Shown here: positions 1 to 7,580 of the stretch, piece by piece
How the letters are laid out: the number at the start of each line of letters is the position of its first letter
Position numbering within the stretch: position 1 is the first letter of the stretch
From: an uncultured Altererythrobacter sp.
GTDB lineage: Bacteria; Pseudomonadota; Alphaproteobacteria; Sphingomonadales; Sphingomonadaceae
Direction: 5' to 3'
NCBI GenBank assembly: GCA_946885545.1
Contig: CAMPGP010000011.1
Location: forward strand, 1 to 21,010
Length of the DNA stretch: 21,010 nt
Made by a program: the position numbers and the translations under genes
The notes under the pieces: model-generated
Seen by the model: only the letters and a program-made list of their open reading frames with translations
Told to the model about the DNA's origin: nothing
The model's database searches: none

Positions 1-549
1 GACTACAACCCATCGGGCAAGCTGCCGGTGACTTTCCCGCGCAATGTCGGACAGGCGCCGATCCATTACGACATGAAGAACACGGGCCGCCCGATCGAGC
101 TGGGCGAGCCGGGTGCGAAGTATGTCTCGCGCTATCTCAACACGCCCAATGATCCGCTCTACCGCTTCGGTTACGGGCTCAGCTACACCGAGTTCGGCTA
201 TTCGCCTGCGACGCTCTCGGCCGCATCGATGGGTCCCGGCGGCTCGATCACCGCGAGCGCCACGATTACCAACACCGGCGACCGCGCAGGCGAGGAAGTG
301 GTTCAGCTCTACGTCCGCGACATGGTCGGCTCGGTCACGCGGCCGGTTCAGGAGCTGAAGGGCTTCGAAAAGGTCATGCTCCAGCCGGGCGAATCGCGCA
401 CGGTCAGCTTCACGCTGACCCCCGACGATCTCGCCTTCACCCGTCAGGACATGACCCGTGGGTGGGAGCCGGGCGAATTCCAGCTGTGGATCGCCCCCTC
501 CTCGGGCGCCAAAGCCAGCACCCCGGTCACCTTCACGATCACGGAGTGA
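1..549 (+). CDS. GH3 beta-glucosidase/xylosidase, C-terminal fragment (5' end outside window)
   Basis: The frame is open from the first base to a TGA at 547-549, so only the last 182 residues are visible and the catalytic TIM barrel lies upstream. The visible part starts with the segment before the C-terminal domain of BglX-like enzymes (GKLPVTFPRNVGQ at about residues 6-18, then the RFGYGLSYTEF motif). It ends in a fibronectin type III-like domain (ATITNTGDRAGEEVVQLYV to LWIAPSS), which is typical of family 3 glycoside hydrolases. Such enzymes release glucose or xylose from the non-reducing end of beta-linked oligosaccharides, usually in the periplasm. The stop is 4 nt before the sulfatase start, so the two genes are probably co-transcribed and act on the same glycan. 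The family is secure; the exact substrate cannot be read from this fragment. Confidence 0.93.
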   Translation, partial: DYNPSGKLPVTFPRNVGQAPIHYDMKNTGRPIELGEPGAKYVSRYLNTPNDPLYRFGYGLSYTEFGYSPATLSAASMGPGGSITASATITNTGDRAGEEVVQLYVRDMVGSVTRPVQELKGFEKVMLQPGESRTVSFTLTPDDLAFTRQDMTRGWEPGEFQLWIAPSSGAKASTPVTFTITE

Positions 550-553
550 GCCG

Positions 554-2233
554 ATGAACCGCCGCCTGCTCGCCCTCGCCGCAACCGCGACGCTGGCGCT
601 GCCGGCCTGCGCCACCCTGCCCGCCAAAGCGCCCTCCGGCGCCTCGGCGGCAGCGGCGGCCCCGCAGCAGGAGCAGCGGCGGCCCAACATCGTGTTCATC
701 ATGTCGGATGATCACGCCTACCAGGCCGTCTCGGCCTACGGTGGCGAGGTCGGCCGCATGGCGCCCACCCCGAACATCGACCGGATCGCGGCCAACGGTG
801 CGCTGTTCGCCAACAGCTACGTCACCAACTCGCTCTGCGGCCCGAGCCGGGCGACGATGCTGACCGGCCAGTTCAGCCATCTCCACGGTTTCACCAAGAA
901 CGGGCAGCGTTACGACAACGCGAAGTGGAACTGGGTGCGCGAGCTCGGCGCCGCTGGCTACAACACCGCGCTGTTCGGCAAGTGGCACCTCAACTACTCG
1001 CCCGAAGGCGCGGGGATCGGCAGCTGGAAGGTGCTCGACGACCAGGGCAAGTACTACAATCCCGAGATCATCACGCCCGAGGGCCGCACCCGCGTCGAAG
1101 GCTACGCGACGGACCTCGTCACCGACTACAGCCTCGAATGGCTGGAACAGCAGCGCGATGCGGACGAGCCTTTCGCGATCCTGATCCACCACAAGGCGCC
1201 GCATCGCAACTTCATGCCCGCGATCCGTCACCTGCAAAAATACCTCGGCACCGAATTCCCCGTCCCGACCAACTATTTTGACCACTACGACGGCCGACCC
1301 GCCGCCGAAGCGCAGGAAATGAACATTTACGAGGACATGTACGAGGGCCACGACCTCCACATGACCGAGGAAGCGGGATCGAGCGAACTGCGCTTCGACC
1401 GCTGGCCCGACGATTTCGCGCGCATGACGCCCGAACAGCGCGCGGCGTGGGATGCGCGACTGCAGGCGAGCAACGACGCGCTGAACGAAGCGGACCTCCA
1501 CGGCCGCGACCTCGCGCTGTGGAAATACCAGCGTTACATGAACCAGTATCTCGCGACCGTGTCGGCGGTCGACGAGAGCGTCGGCCGCGTGCTCGACTGG
1601 CTCGAGCAGACCGGGCTCGATGAAAACACGATCGTGGTCTACACCTCCGACCAGGGTTTCTACCTTGGCGAGCACGGCTGGTTCGACAAGCGCTTCATGT
1701 ACGAGGAATCGCTGCGCACCCCGCTGGTGATGCAGTTCCCCGGTCATATCGCGCCCGGCACCCGGGTCGAGGCGCCGGTCCAGAACGTCGACTACGCCCC
1801 GACCTTCCTCGACTACGCTGGCCTGCCTGCACCCGACGCGATCCAAGGCCGGAGCTTGCGCGAAGTGGCGGACGGCGATGCCCCGGCCGACTGGCGCGAG
1901 GACATCTACTACCACTACTACGAATACCCCGGCTTCCACTCGGTCCGTGCGCACTACGGCGTGCGCACCGACCGCTACAAGCTGATCCGCTTCTACGGCG
2001 ACATCAACCAGTGGGAGTTCTACGACCTCGAAACCGACCCCACCGAGATGCACAACCGAATCGACGACCCCAAGGTCAAGCCGATCGTCGCTGAACTGAA
2101 GGCGAAGCTCGAAGCACTACGCACGCAGTACCGCGACAGCGACGGTCCCTCGGTGCGCGATCCGCTGACCGAGATTGCGAAGGGGCGGAGGGATGCCGAG
2201 GCGGCCGCAGGTATCGGGCACCACGCGTATTAG
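554..2233 (+). CDS. S1-family sulfatase, predicted lipoprotein
   Basis: A 559-residue arylsulfatase-fold enzyme that would hydrolyse sulfate esters on a carbohydrate. The ATG at 554 has a GGAG about 7 nt upstream and gives a lipoprotein signal with lipobox LPAC (Cys19). The catalytic motif C-x-P-S-R is present as CGPSR, with Cys95 expected to become formylglycine. Metal-binding Asp52-Asp53 lie in MSDDH, LFGKWHL carries the active-site Lys/His pair, and a second metal-site motif is SDQG (Asp366-Gln367; Asn is more usual than Gln here). The C-terminus (VRTDRYKLIRFYG, then WEFYDLETDPTEMHN) is the standard S1 C-terminal subdomain. The family's maturation needs a formylglycine-generating enzyme, which is not in this window. 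Coupling to the GH3 gene suggests desulfation of a sulfated glycan before exo-hydrolysis. The closest-looking group is N-acetylglucosamine-6-sulfatase-like, but the substrate is not determined. Confidence 0.93.
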   Translation: MNRRLLALAATATLALPACATLPAKAPSGASAAAAAPQQEQRRPNIVFIMSDDHAYQAVSAYGGEVGRMAPTPNIDRIAANGALFANSYVTNSLCGPSRATMLTGQFSHLHGFTKNGQRYDNAKWNWVRELGAAGYNTALFGKWHLNYSPEGAGIGSWKVLDDQGKYYNPEIITPEGRTRVEGYATDLVTDYSLEWLEQQRDADEPFAILIHHKAPHRNFMPAIRHLQKYLGTEFPVPTNYFDHYDGRPAAEAQEMNIYEDMYEGHDLHMTEEAGSSELRFDRWPDDFARMTPEQRAAWDARLQASNDALNEADLHGRDLALWKYQRYMNQYLATVSAVDESVGRVLDWLEQTGLDENTIVVYTSDQGFYLGEHGWFDKRFMYEESLRTPLVMQFPGHIAPGTRVEAPVQNVDYAPTFLDYAGLPAPDAIQGRSLREVADGDAPADWREDIYYHYYEYPGFHSVRAHYGVRTDRYKLIRFYGDINQWEFYDLETDPTEMHNRIDDPKVKPIVAELKAKLEALRTQYRDSDGPSVRDPLTEIAKGRRDAEAAAGIGHHAY

Positions 2234-2398
2234 ACGCGGGTCGGAGTATCAATCGACGACTTGAGGCGCTTCGCGGCCGGTGAACGTCGCAACGCCCGGC
2301 ACCCTGGCCGGCGCTCCGCGACCAACATATGTCAAATCGACCGGCCTCTCCGCGCGGCTTATGGGTCTGCCTTCTTTCGCGCGACAGGAGGATACGGC

Positions 2399-2599
2399 GT
2401 GCCCCGTTATGCAGTGCAGTACACCGTCGCCGGTCGGCCCGGCACAGTCGAAAGTCTCGAATTCGAGGCTGCGGACCCCGTCGGCGTGTTCTCGAAACTC
2501 GAGCGGGCGCCCGGTGCCGTGAACGCAGTGCTGTGGGAAAACGGCAAGCGGCTCGGCATGCTGAGACGCAGCATGGCGGGGATATGGGAAATCGTTTGA
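2399..2599 (+). CDS. Small hypothetical protein (66 aa)
   Basis: A short reading frame chosen to start at GTG 2399, because AGGAGG at 2386-2391 sits 7 nt upstream; the longer frame back to 2261 has no good ribosome site. The product, VPRYAVQYTVAGRPGTVESL and onward, ends MAGIWEIV. It looks like a small soluble alpha/beta protein with no signal peptide, membrane segment or recognisable catalytic motif. I do not recognise a function. The stop lies 22 nt before the YetF-family gene, so the two probably share a transcript. The 165 nt between it and the sulfatase hold a weak imperfect hairpin (2293-2313) and probably the promoter of this group. Confidence 0.6.
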   Translation: MPRYAVQYTVAGRPGTVESLEFEAADPVGVFSKLERAPGAVNAVLWENGKRLGMLRRSMAGIWEIV

Positions 2600-2621
2600 G
2601 CGCCGAGGTCAGCCGGACAGA

Positions 2622-3179
2622 ATGACGGACGCGTCCGACTGGATCATTTCCTGGGCCGATGTCGCCGATGCTGCGCTTTCGGCCGTGCTGTTCTACGTCC
2701 TCATCGTCCTGGTGGTGCGCATCGTGGGCAAGCGCGCTACCGCCCAACTCAACAGCTTCGACTGGATAATCAACATCACGGTCGGCAGTCTCGCTGCGTC
2801 TGGCATCCTGCTGGACAGCGTTTCCGCCGCGCGCGCGGCAGCGGCGATCGTGGTCATCGCTTTGCTTCAGGTGATCCTGACATTCCTGATCCAGCGGCTT
2901 CCTTGGCTCTCGGACATCGTGAAGGCTCGCCCCACGATGCTGGTGCACAAGGGCCGATACATCGAGAAAGCGTTGCGCAAGACGAGGGTGTCCAAACCCG
3001 AGATCTGCGGTGCGCTGCGCCAGCACGGTCTGACCCGCATCGAGGACGCCACGTGGGTGATTCTCGAGACCGACGGCAGCATGACGGTGATCTCCGGTGG
3101 CGACGGCGAGTTCGGGTCTGCCACAGCACTCGGCAACGTCGAGCGGCTCGACGACGAGCCCTCCTCGCAACCTGCGTGA
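2622..3179 (+). CDS. YetF/DUF421 family inner-membrane protein
   Basis: A 185-residue protein with three predicted transmembrane helices (about residues 16-34, 47-65 and 70-90), then a cytoplasmic YetF domain. Family features include VRIVGKRATAQLNSFDWIINITVGSLAAS in the membrane half, and ARPTMLVHKGRYIEKALRKTRVS followed by the ILETDGSMTVI strand in the soluble half. Members such as YetF and YcaP occur widely and have been linked to membrane or stress phenotypes, but their biochemical role is unknown. The ATG at 2622 follows the previous stop closely; no strong Shine-Dalgarno sequence is seen, so coupling to the 66-residue gene is likely. At 185 residues it is a short-form member. Family assignment is confident; function is not. 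Confidence 0.88.
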   Translation: MTDASDWIISWADVADAALSAVLFYVLIVLVVRIVGKRATAQLNSFDWIINITVGSLAASGILLDSVSAARAAAAIVVIALLQVILTFLIQRLPWLSDIVKARPTMLVHKGRYIEKALRKTRVSKPEICGALRQHGLTRIEDATWVILETDGSMTVISGGDGEFGSATALGNVERLDDEPSSQPA

Positions 3180-3229
3180 TAAATGTTGCATCGCGGGATA
3201 TCCGGCGCGCGAAAATCGTAACCCTCGCT

Positions 3230-3955
3230 ATGCAGTCCTATCGCGATCCCGCGTCTCTCCTGATGCCGCTCGACGCCGCGGCCCTGGAGGAGTCCTTCCG
3301 CAACCACGTCGCGGACATCGCCTTCCCCTGCGTCGGCGCGAAATCGGCGCTGGCGCGCGATACGTTGCGCATCGTTCCGGCATGGTCGATCGCGAGCGCG
3401 TGGGACGATATCCGCATTCATCACGAGCTGCTCGAATGGAGCAGGAGCTACGAGCGCGACCCCGAGGGGCTGCGCAGCCTCGCCGTGGTCTTCTCGGGCC
3501 CCGATGAACTCGGCGAAGCCGAGTTCGAACAGGCGATGTGGGACCGCCTGCAATCGCTCGCGCACAAGGACGTCTGGCTCGGCCAGCCCTACGATCCCCG
3601 GGTGAGCGCCACCGCCGACGATCCGCACTTCGGGCTCAGCTTCGGCAAGCAGGCTTACTTCGTCGTCGGGCTGCACCCGCAGGCCTCGCGCCCGGCGCGG
3701 CGGATGCGCTACCCCACGCTCGTGTTCAATCTGCACGATCAGTTCGAGCGCCTGCGGCAGGAAAACCGCTACGAACGCATGCGGGAACGCATCCTCTCGC
3801 GCGACGTCGAACTGGCGGGTTCGATCAATCCGATGCTCGCGCGGCACGGCGAGAGCAGCGAAGCCCGGCAGTACAGCGGCCGCGAGGTCGACGAACACTG
3901 GAAATGTCCATTCAGGGATCCACGCACCGATGATGCACAGAATACCGCCGCGTAG
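3230..3955 (+). CDS. YqcI/YcgG family protein, GntA-like haem-dependent N-hydroxylase candidate
   Basis: A 241-residue cytoplasmic protein that carries the full set of YqcI/YcgG signatures: FPCVGAKSAL (about 32-41), HHELLEWSRSY (64-74), FGLSFGKQAYFVVGLHP (134-150), FNLHDQFERLR (166-176), NPMLARHGESSEARQYSGR (200-218) and W-K-C-PF near 224-228. Family members shown to be active, such as GntA of guanitoxin biosynthesis, are haem enzymes that N-hydroxylate guanidino compounds. The conserved His and Cys residues here are candidates for haem binding, but I cannot say which. Start ATG 3230 gives the family's normal N-terminus; it has no evident Shine-Dalgarno sequence, and the in-frame extension to 2903 overlaps the YetF gene. 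The 3' end overlaps the DUF1989 gene by 26 nt, indicating tight co-expression. Substrate unknown. Confidence 0.85.
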   Translation: MQSYRDPASLLMPLDAAALEESFRNHVADIAFPCVGAKSALARDTLRIVPAWSIASAWDDIRIHHELLEWSRSYERDPEGLRSLAVVFSGPDELGEAEFEQAMWDRLQSLAHKDVWLGQPYDPRVSATADDPHFGLSFGKQAYFVVGLHPQASRPARRMRYPTLVFNLHDQFERLRQENRYERMRERILSRDVELAGSINPMLARHGESSEARQYSGREVDEHWKCPFRDPRTDDAQNTAA

Positions 3956-4511
3956 CGGAGTTGCTTTCACGCTGGAGCCGGGCGCCGAGCTGATGGTGGT
4001 CGATCCCGAGGGCGGGCAGGTCAGCGACCTGCTGGCGTTCGACCTCGGCGATCCGCGCGAGGTGCTGTCGAACGGCCGCACGTTCGATTACGAGGAAACG
4101 ACGCAGCTCACCACCGGCAATACGCTCTGGTCGAACCGGTCCCGGCCGATGCTGGAGATCGTCGAGGACACCGCCGGACAGCACGATTTCCTGCTGACGC
4201 CGTGCTCGGCCGATACCTTCCGCCATTTCTACCCCGACAAGCCCCTCCACCGCGGCTGCTTCGGCAATCTCGCCGAGGCGCTCGCCCCCTTCGGGATCGC
4301 CGAGGACGCGATCCCGACTGCATTCAACGTGTTCATGAACGTCCCGGTCGACCAGCAAACCGGCAGGCTGTCGGTGGAGCCGCCGCAGACGAACGCCGGC
4401 GACTACATCCGGCTCCGCGCTGCGCGCCCGCTCATCGTCGGCCTGACCGCATGCTCGGCCTATGCCTCCAACGGCGGCACGTTCAAGCCGATCGATTACC
4501 GCATCGAATAG
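3930..4511 (+). CDS. DUF1989 (urea carboxylase-associated type) protein
   Basis: A 193-residue soluble protein of the DUF1989 family: VDPEGGQVSDLLAFDL (about 24-39), TTGNTLWSNRSRPMLEIVEDT, HDFLLTPCSADTF with Cys92, HRGCFGNLAEAL with Cys110, FNVFMNVPVD, and a C-terminal LTACSAYASNGG with Cys175. The three Cys residues are in positions conserved in the family and may bind metal. DUF1989 proteins accompany urea carboxylase or guanidine carboxylase, and a pair of them forms carboxyguanidine deiminase in guanidine breakdown. Here there is only one copy and no carboxylase. Instead the gene overlaps a GntA-like hydroxylase gene by 26 nt, which suggests chemistry on a guanidino group or an amide. Either ATG 3930 or the adjacent ATG 3933 can be the start. 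Confidence 0.85.
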   Translation: MMHRIPPRSGVAFTLEPGAELMVVDPEGGQVSDLLAFDLGDPREVLSNGRTFDYEETTQLTTGNTLWSNRSRPMLEIVEDTAGQHDFLLTPCSADTFRHFYPDKPLHRGCFGNLAEALAPFGIAEDAIPTAFNVFMNVPVDQQTGRLSVEPPQTNAGDYIRLRAARPLIVGLTACSAYASNGGTFKPIDYRIE

Positions 4512-4570
4512 CCGTTCGGGGTCGTAAAGAGCTTTGACCGGACCGCCGTCGGGCGGTAGCGAAATCCGCC

Positions 4571-5353
4571 ATGGGGAAGAGCGGAATGTTGATGGGACTG
4601 TTCCTGAAGGGTCGGCTCCGCCACGACCTCAGCGAACGGGAAAGGCGCGCCCTCGAAGGCACGATCGCGCGCACCGTCAAACTCGCTCCGCGAAGCACCC
4701 TCGTGACGCGCGGCGACCGGCTCGAAAACAGCTATTATCTGATAGACGGCGTCATGCTGCGCCATCTCGACGACAAGCGCGGCGACCGCCAGCTGGTCGA
4801 AGTCAATATCGCCGGGGATTTCGTCGACCTCCACGGCTATGCCATGAAGCGGCTCGATCACAACGTGCAGTCGCTTACGAACGTGACGCTGGCGGAAGTG
4901 CCGCACATGGCGCTGTCGCAGGTGATCGAGGAATTTCCCCATCTCGGCCGGGCACTGTGGTTCTCGACTCTGCTCGATGCGGCGATGCATCGCGAATGGA
5001 TCTTCCGCCTCGGCCGTCTCAATGCCGAGGGCCGCATCGCGCACCTCATCGTCGAACTGGTCGAGCGACTCCGGTTCGTCGGCCTCTACCGCGACGGCGG
5101 CGAATTTCCCGTGCCCCTGCTGCAGCGCGATTATGCCGAGGCCTGCGGAATTTCCCCCGTGCATGCCAACCGCAGCTTCCGTACGCTGAAGGAACGCGGG
5201 CTTCTCGTCATGGCGGGCGAAGGCAAGCTGCGCATTCTCGACGAAGAAGGGCTCAGGCAATTGTGCGCATTCGACGGCGCCTATCTCTACGGCGAAGGCG
5301 CCCTCGCGCTCGACGGGCTCGTCGACCGCCCCCTTCCCCGCGGCGAGGGCTGA
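4571..5353 (+). CDS. Crp/Fnr family transcriptional regulator
   Basis: A regulator of up to 260 residues. A cyclic-nucleotide-binding-type beta-roll (about residues 15-130, including DRLENSYYLIDGVMLRHLDD and AGDFVDLHGYAM) is joined by a dimer helix to a Crp-type winged helix (about 165-240). The recognition-helix region is RDYAEACGISPVHANRSFRTLKERGLL. The cAMP-contact residues of E. coli Crp and the N-terminal Cys cluster of Fnr are not seen, so the effector is unknown. In-frame ATGs at 4571, 4586 and 4592 compete; a purine-rich GGGGAAGAG at 4573-4581 favours one of the later two. The gene lies 59 nt after the DUF1989 gene in the same direction, so it may belong to that operon and regulate it. 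It is convergent with the GH97 gene. Confidence 0.88.
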   Translation: MGKSGMLMGLFLKGRLRHDLSERERRALEGTIARTVKLAPRSTLVTRGDRLENSYYLIDGVMLRHLDDKRGDRQLVEVNIAGDFVDLHGYAMKRLDHNVQSLTNVTLAEVPHMALSQVIEEFPHLGRALWFSTLLDAAMHREWIFRLGRLNAEGRIAHLIVELVERLRFVGLYRDGGEFPVPLLQRDYAEACGISPVHANRSFRTLKERGLLVMAGEGKLRILDEEGLRQLCAFDGAYLYGEGALALDGLVDRPLPRGEG

Positions 5354-5381
5354 GCCCGCCGGCACACGGCCGCCCGCGGCT

Positions 5382-7418
5382 TCACTCCACCGGGCGCAGC
5401 GACATTCCGAAGCCCCCGCCGGGCTCCATCGTCAGAGTCAGCGTGTCGCCTCCGCGCACCTCGCGGGTTTCGCGGACCATGGCGAAACGGTTGCCCTCGA
5501 TCCCGCCGCCTTCGCCGTCGCGCCAGATCTCGGCGGTGTAGCGCTTGCCCTCGGGCAGAAACGACAGGTCGATCGGGACTTCGCGGCGCACGTGGTCGGT
5601 TACGCCGCCGATCCAACAGTCCTCGCCTCCGCGGCGCTGGCGCGCGACCACAGCGAACTCGCCGATGTCGCCCGCCAGCACGCGGGTACGCTCCCAGTCG
5701 ACCGGCACCTGCTCGATGAAGGCGAGCGCATCGGGGTGCTTGGCGTAGTTCTCGGGCAGGTCGGCCGCCATCTGGATCGGCGAGTAGATGACCACGAAAT
5801 CTGCGAGCTGGCGCGCCAGCGTGTTGGGGATCGGCCGCCCGTCGCGTCCCTCCAGGCTGACGATGCCCGGCGTCAGGTCGAACGGGCCGGAAAGCATGCG
5901 GGTGAACAGCAGCGTTGGCTCGTGGCTCGGCGGGTTCGCGGGTTCGCCCCAGGCATTGTACTCGGTCCCCCGCGCACCTTCGCGGCTGACGAGATTGGGG
6001 TAGGTGCGCCTGAGGCCCGTGTCCTTGATCGGCTCGTGCGCGTTGATCGCGATCTCGTGTTCGGCGGCACGTTCGGCGACGAGCACGTGGTGGCGCGCCA
6101 TGTACTGGCCGTCGTGATATTCCCACTGCTCGGTCCCGTCGGGGTCCTCGCGCAGCACCATGCCCGCATCGGCGACGTAGCCGGTCTTGACCGCGTGGAC
6201 ACCGTGGCGCTGGTAGTAGTCGAGCGCTTCCTCGAGCTGGCGTTCGTAGAGCCCCGCGTTGCCCGCGGTCTCGTGGTGACCCATGATCTCGACGCCCTTG
6301 GCTTCGGCGTAGGCGGCGACGCGGTCCATGTCGAAATCGGGATAGGCCTCGGCGAATTCGAAGTTGCGCCCGCTTTCGCTCCACCAGCCCTGATTCCATC
6401 CTTCGACCAGCACCGAGCCGAAGCCATGCTCGGCGGCGAAATCGATGTAGCGCAGCGCGTTCTCGGTCGTCGCGCCGTGCTTGGGCCCGTCGTTCCAGCT
6501 CCAGATGTCGAGGTGCATGCCCCACCAGATGCCCACGTACTTGTGCGGCTTCACCCAGCTCACGTTGCCGAGCCTGTTCGGCTCGTTGAGGTTCAGGATC
6601 ATGTCCGACGCGGCGTAGAGCGCGGGCGCATCCTCGCCGATCAGCACGGTGCGCCAGGGGGTGGCGAAGGGCGCCTGGCGCCGCACCTTCCACGGCTGCG
6701 ACGACGGCGCGAGGCGGGTACGGAACCGCTGCCCCTCGATCCGCTGGAGCCAGAAGCCCGAGTAGTCGGCCAGCGCCGCCTCGTGGATCGCGATGTGAAG
6801 CCCGTCCTCGCGGCGGAAGGTGATCGGCGAATGCGCGGTGCCGACTTCGCTCGCGGGGGTATGCTCGTAGAGATACTCGTAGCGGTTCCATTCGCCGCCG
6901 GGGATCCACCAGGCCTCGGCATCGCCCGCCACGGTGAATTCGGTCAGCTCCTCGTCGATCCGCACGTCGGCGAGTTGCTCCTGTTCAGGGAACTCGTAGC
7001 GAAAGCCCACCCCTTCGTCGAAGACCCGCGCGACGAGGTGGATCGTGCGCTTGTCGCGCCCCTGCTCGACGATCGGCACTCGGATTTCGCGGTAGTCGTT
7101 TTCGACCAGCCGGCTCTCGCCCCACGGCTGCTCCCAGGTTTCGCTAAAGCTGTCGCGGGTCGCCTCTCCCAGCTTCATTCCCGCCTGCCACTTGCCTGCA
7201 CCGCGCAGCATGAAGCCGAGCCTGGAGGGGGCGATCACCGGTTTGCCGTCGCGCGTTACCGACCAGACCGGCGTCTGCTCAGCGGTGGTCAAGGTGAAGC
7301 ACACCCGCTCGTCGGGCGAGCACTGCGTTTGCGAAACCTCGTCCTGCGCCGAAACGGCGAAGGGCACGCCCAGCAAAAGCATCGCGGCACCGAAACCGCG
7401 GAATTTCAGGCTTATCAT
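5382..7418 (-). CDS. GH97 family alpha-glucosidase, inverting type (SusB-like)
   Basis: A 678-residue exported enzyme with a Sec signal peptide ending AVSA (about residue 24). It has the N-terminal beta-sandwich (about 30-280), the TIM barrel (about 285-540) and a C-terminal beta domain of GH97. The barrel carries EGWNQGWW, HHET (Glu383), NAHEP (Glu462) and GTEYNAWG (Glu486). The spacing from Glu462 to Glu486 equals that between Glu508 and Glu532 of Bacteroides SusB, where these act as general base and general acid. The retaining-type nucleophile Asp is absent: the equivalent strand reads VKTGYV. An inverting alpha-glucosidase acting on maltodextrin-type alpha-glucans is therefore expected in the periplasm. 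It is divergent from a FucP-type sugar permease, with LacI-type operators between them. The ATG at 7418 is preceded by a GGAGAG stretch. Confidence 0.95.
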   Translation of the reverse strand: MISLKFRGFGAAMLLLGVPFAVSAQDEVSQTQCSPDERVCFTLTTAEQTPVWSVTRDGKPVIAPSRLGFMLRGAGKWQAGMKLGEATRDSFSETWEQPWGESRLVENDYREIRVPIVEQGRDKRTIHLVARVFDEGVGFRYEFPEQEQLADVRIDEELTEFTVAGDAEAWWIPGGEWNRYEYLYEHTPASEVGTAHSPITFRREDGLHIAIHEAALADYSGFWLQRIEGQRFRTRLAPSSQPWKVRRQAPFATPWRTVLIGEDAPALYAASDMILNLNEPNRLGNVSWVKPHKYVGIWWGMHLDIWSWNDGPKHGATTENALRYIDFAAEHGFGSVLVEGWNQGWWSESGRNFEFAEAYPDFDMDRVAAYAEAKGVEIMGHHETAGNAGLYERQLEEALDYYQRHGVHAVKTGYVADAGMVLREDPDGTEQWEYHDGQYMARHHVLVAERAAEHEIAINAHEPIKDTGLRRTYPNLVSREGARGTEYNAWGEPANPPSHEPTLLFTRMLSGPFDLTPGIVSLEGRDGRPIPNTLARQLADFVVIYSPIQMAADLPENYAKHPDALAFIEQVPVDWERTRVLAGDIGEFAVVARQRRGGEDCWIGGVTDHVRREVPIDLSFLPEGKRYTAEIWRDGEGGGIEGNRFAMVRETREVRGGDTLTLTMEPGGGFGMSLRPVE

Positions 7419-7514
7419 CCGATTTCTCTCCCTTGCGCCCCCGAGCGCCTACGTATGCGAATTGACGGGGACGCGGATTTTCGGCGATGAGTTGTGCAGG
7501 AAGAGAATAGTGCG

Positions 7515-7548
7515 TGCAACCGGTTACATCGTTCGGTAAGCGGTTGCA
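7515..7548. promoter_or_regulatory. Pair of LacI-family operator-like palindromes
   Basis: Between the divergent GH97 and permease genes, TGCAACCGGTTACA (7515-7528) is a near-perfect palindrome with the central CCGG and TGnAACC half-sites of LacI/GalR operators. A second partial copy, TAAGCGGTTGCA (7537-7548), keeps the GGTTGCA half-site about two helix turns away. They lie 33-66 nt before the permease start and about 100-130 nt before the GH97 start, so one repressor could control both directions. No LacI-family gene is in the window. Confidence 0.6.
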
Positions 7549-7580
7549 AAAGCACATGCACCCTTGGGAGGAATGCACAA

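Noticed and set aside
539..2053. A 504-codon minus-strand frame opposite the sulfatase gene
   Set aside because: Val/Arg/Asp-rich shadow without motifs; the plus strand encodes a complete sulfatase active site.
5354..5381. Terminator between the convergent Crp/Fnr and GH97 genes
   Set aside because: Only a 4-bp GCCG/CGGC stem (5369-5380) with no T-run was found, too weak to call.
5592..7490. A 632-codon open frame on the plus strand opposite the GH97 gene
   Set aside because: It is a shadow of the GC-rich GH97 coding frame: low-complexity composition, no recognisable domain, and the opposite strand has strong family motifs and catalytic residues.
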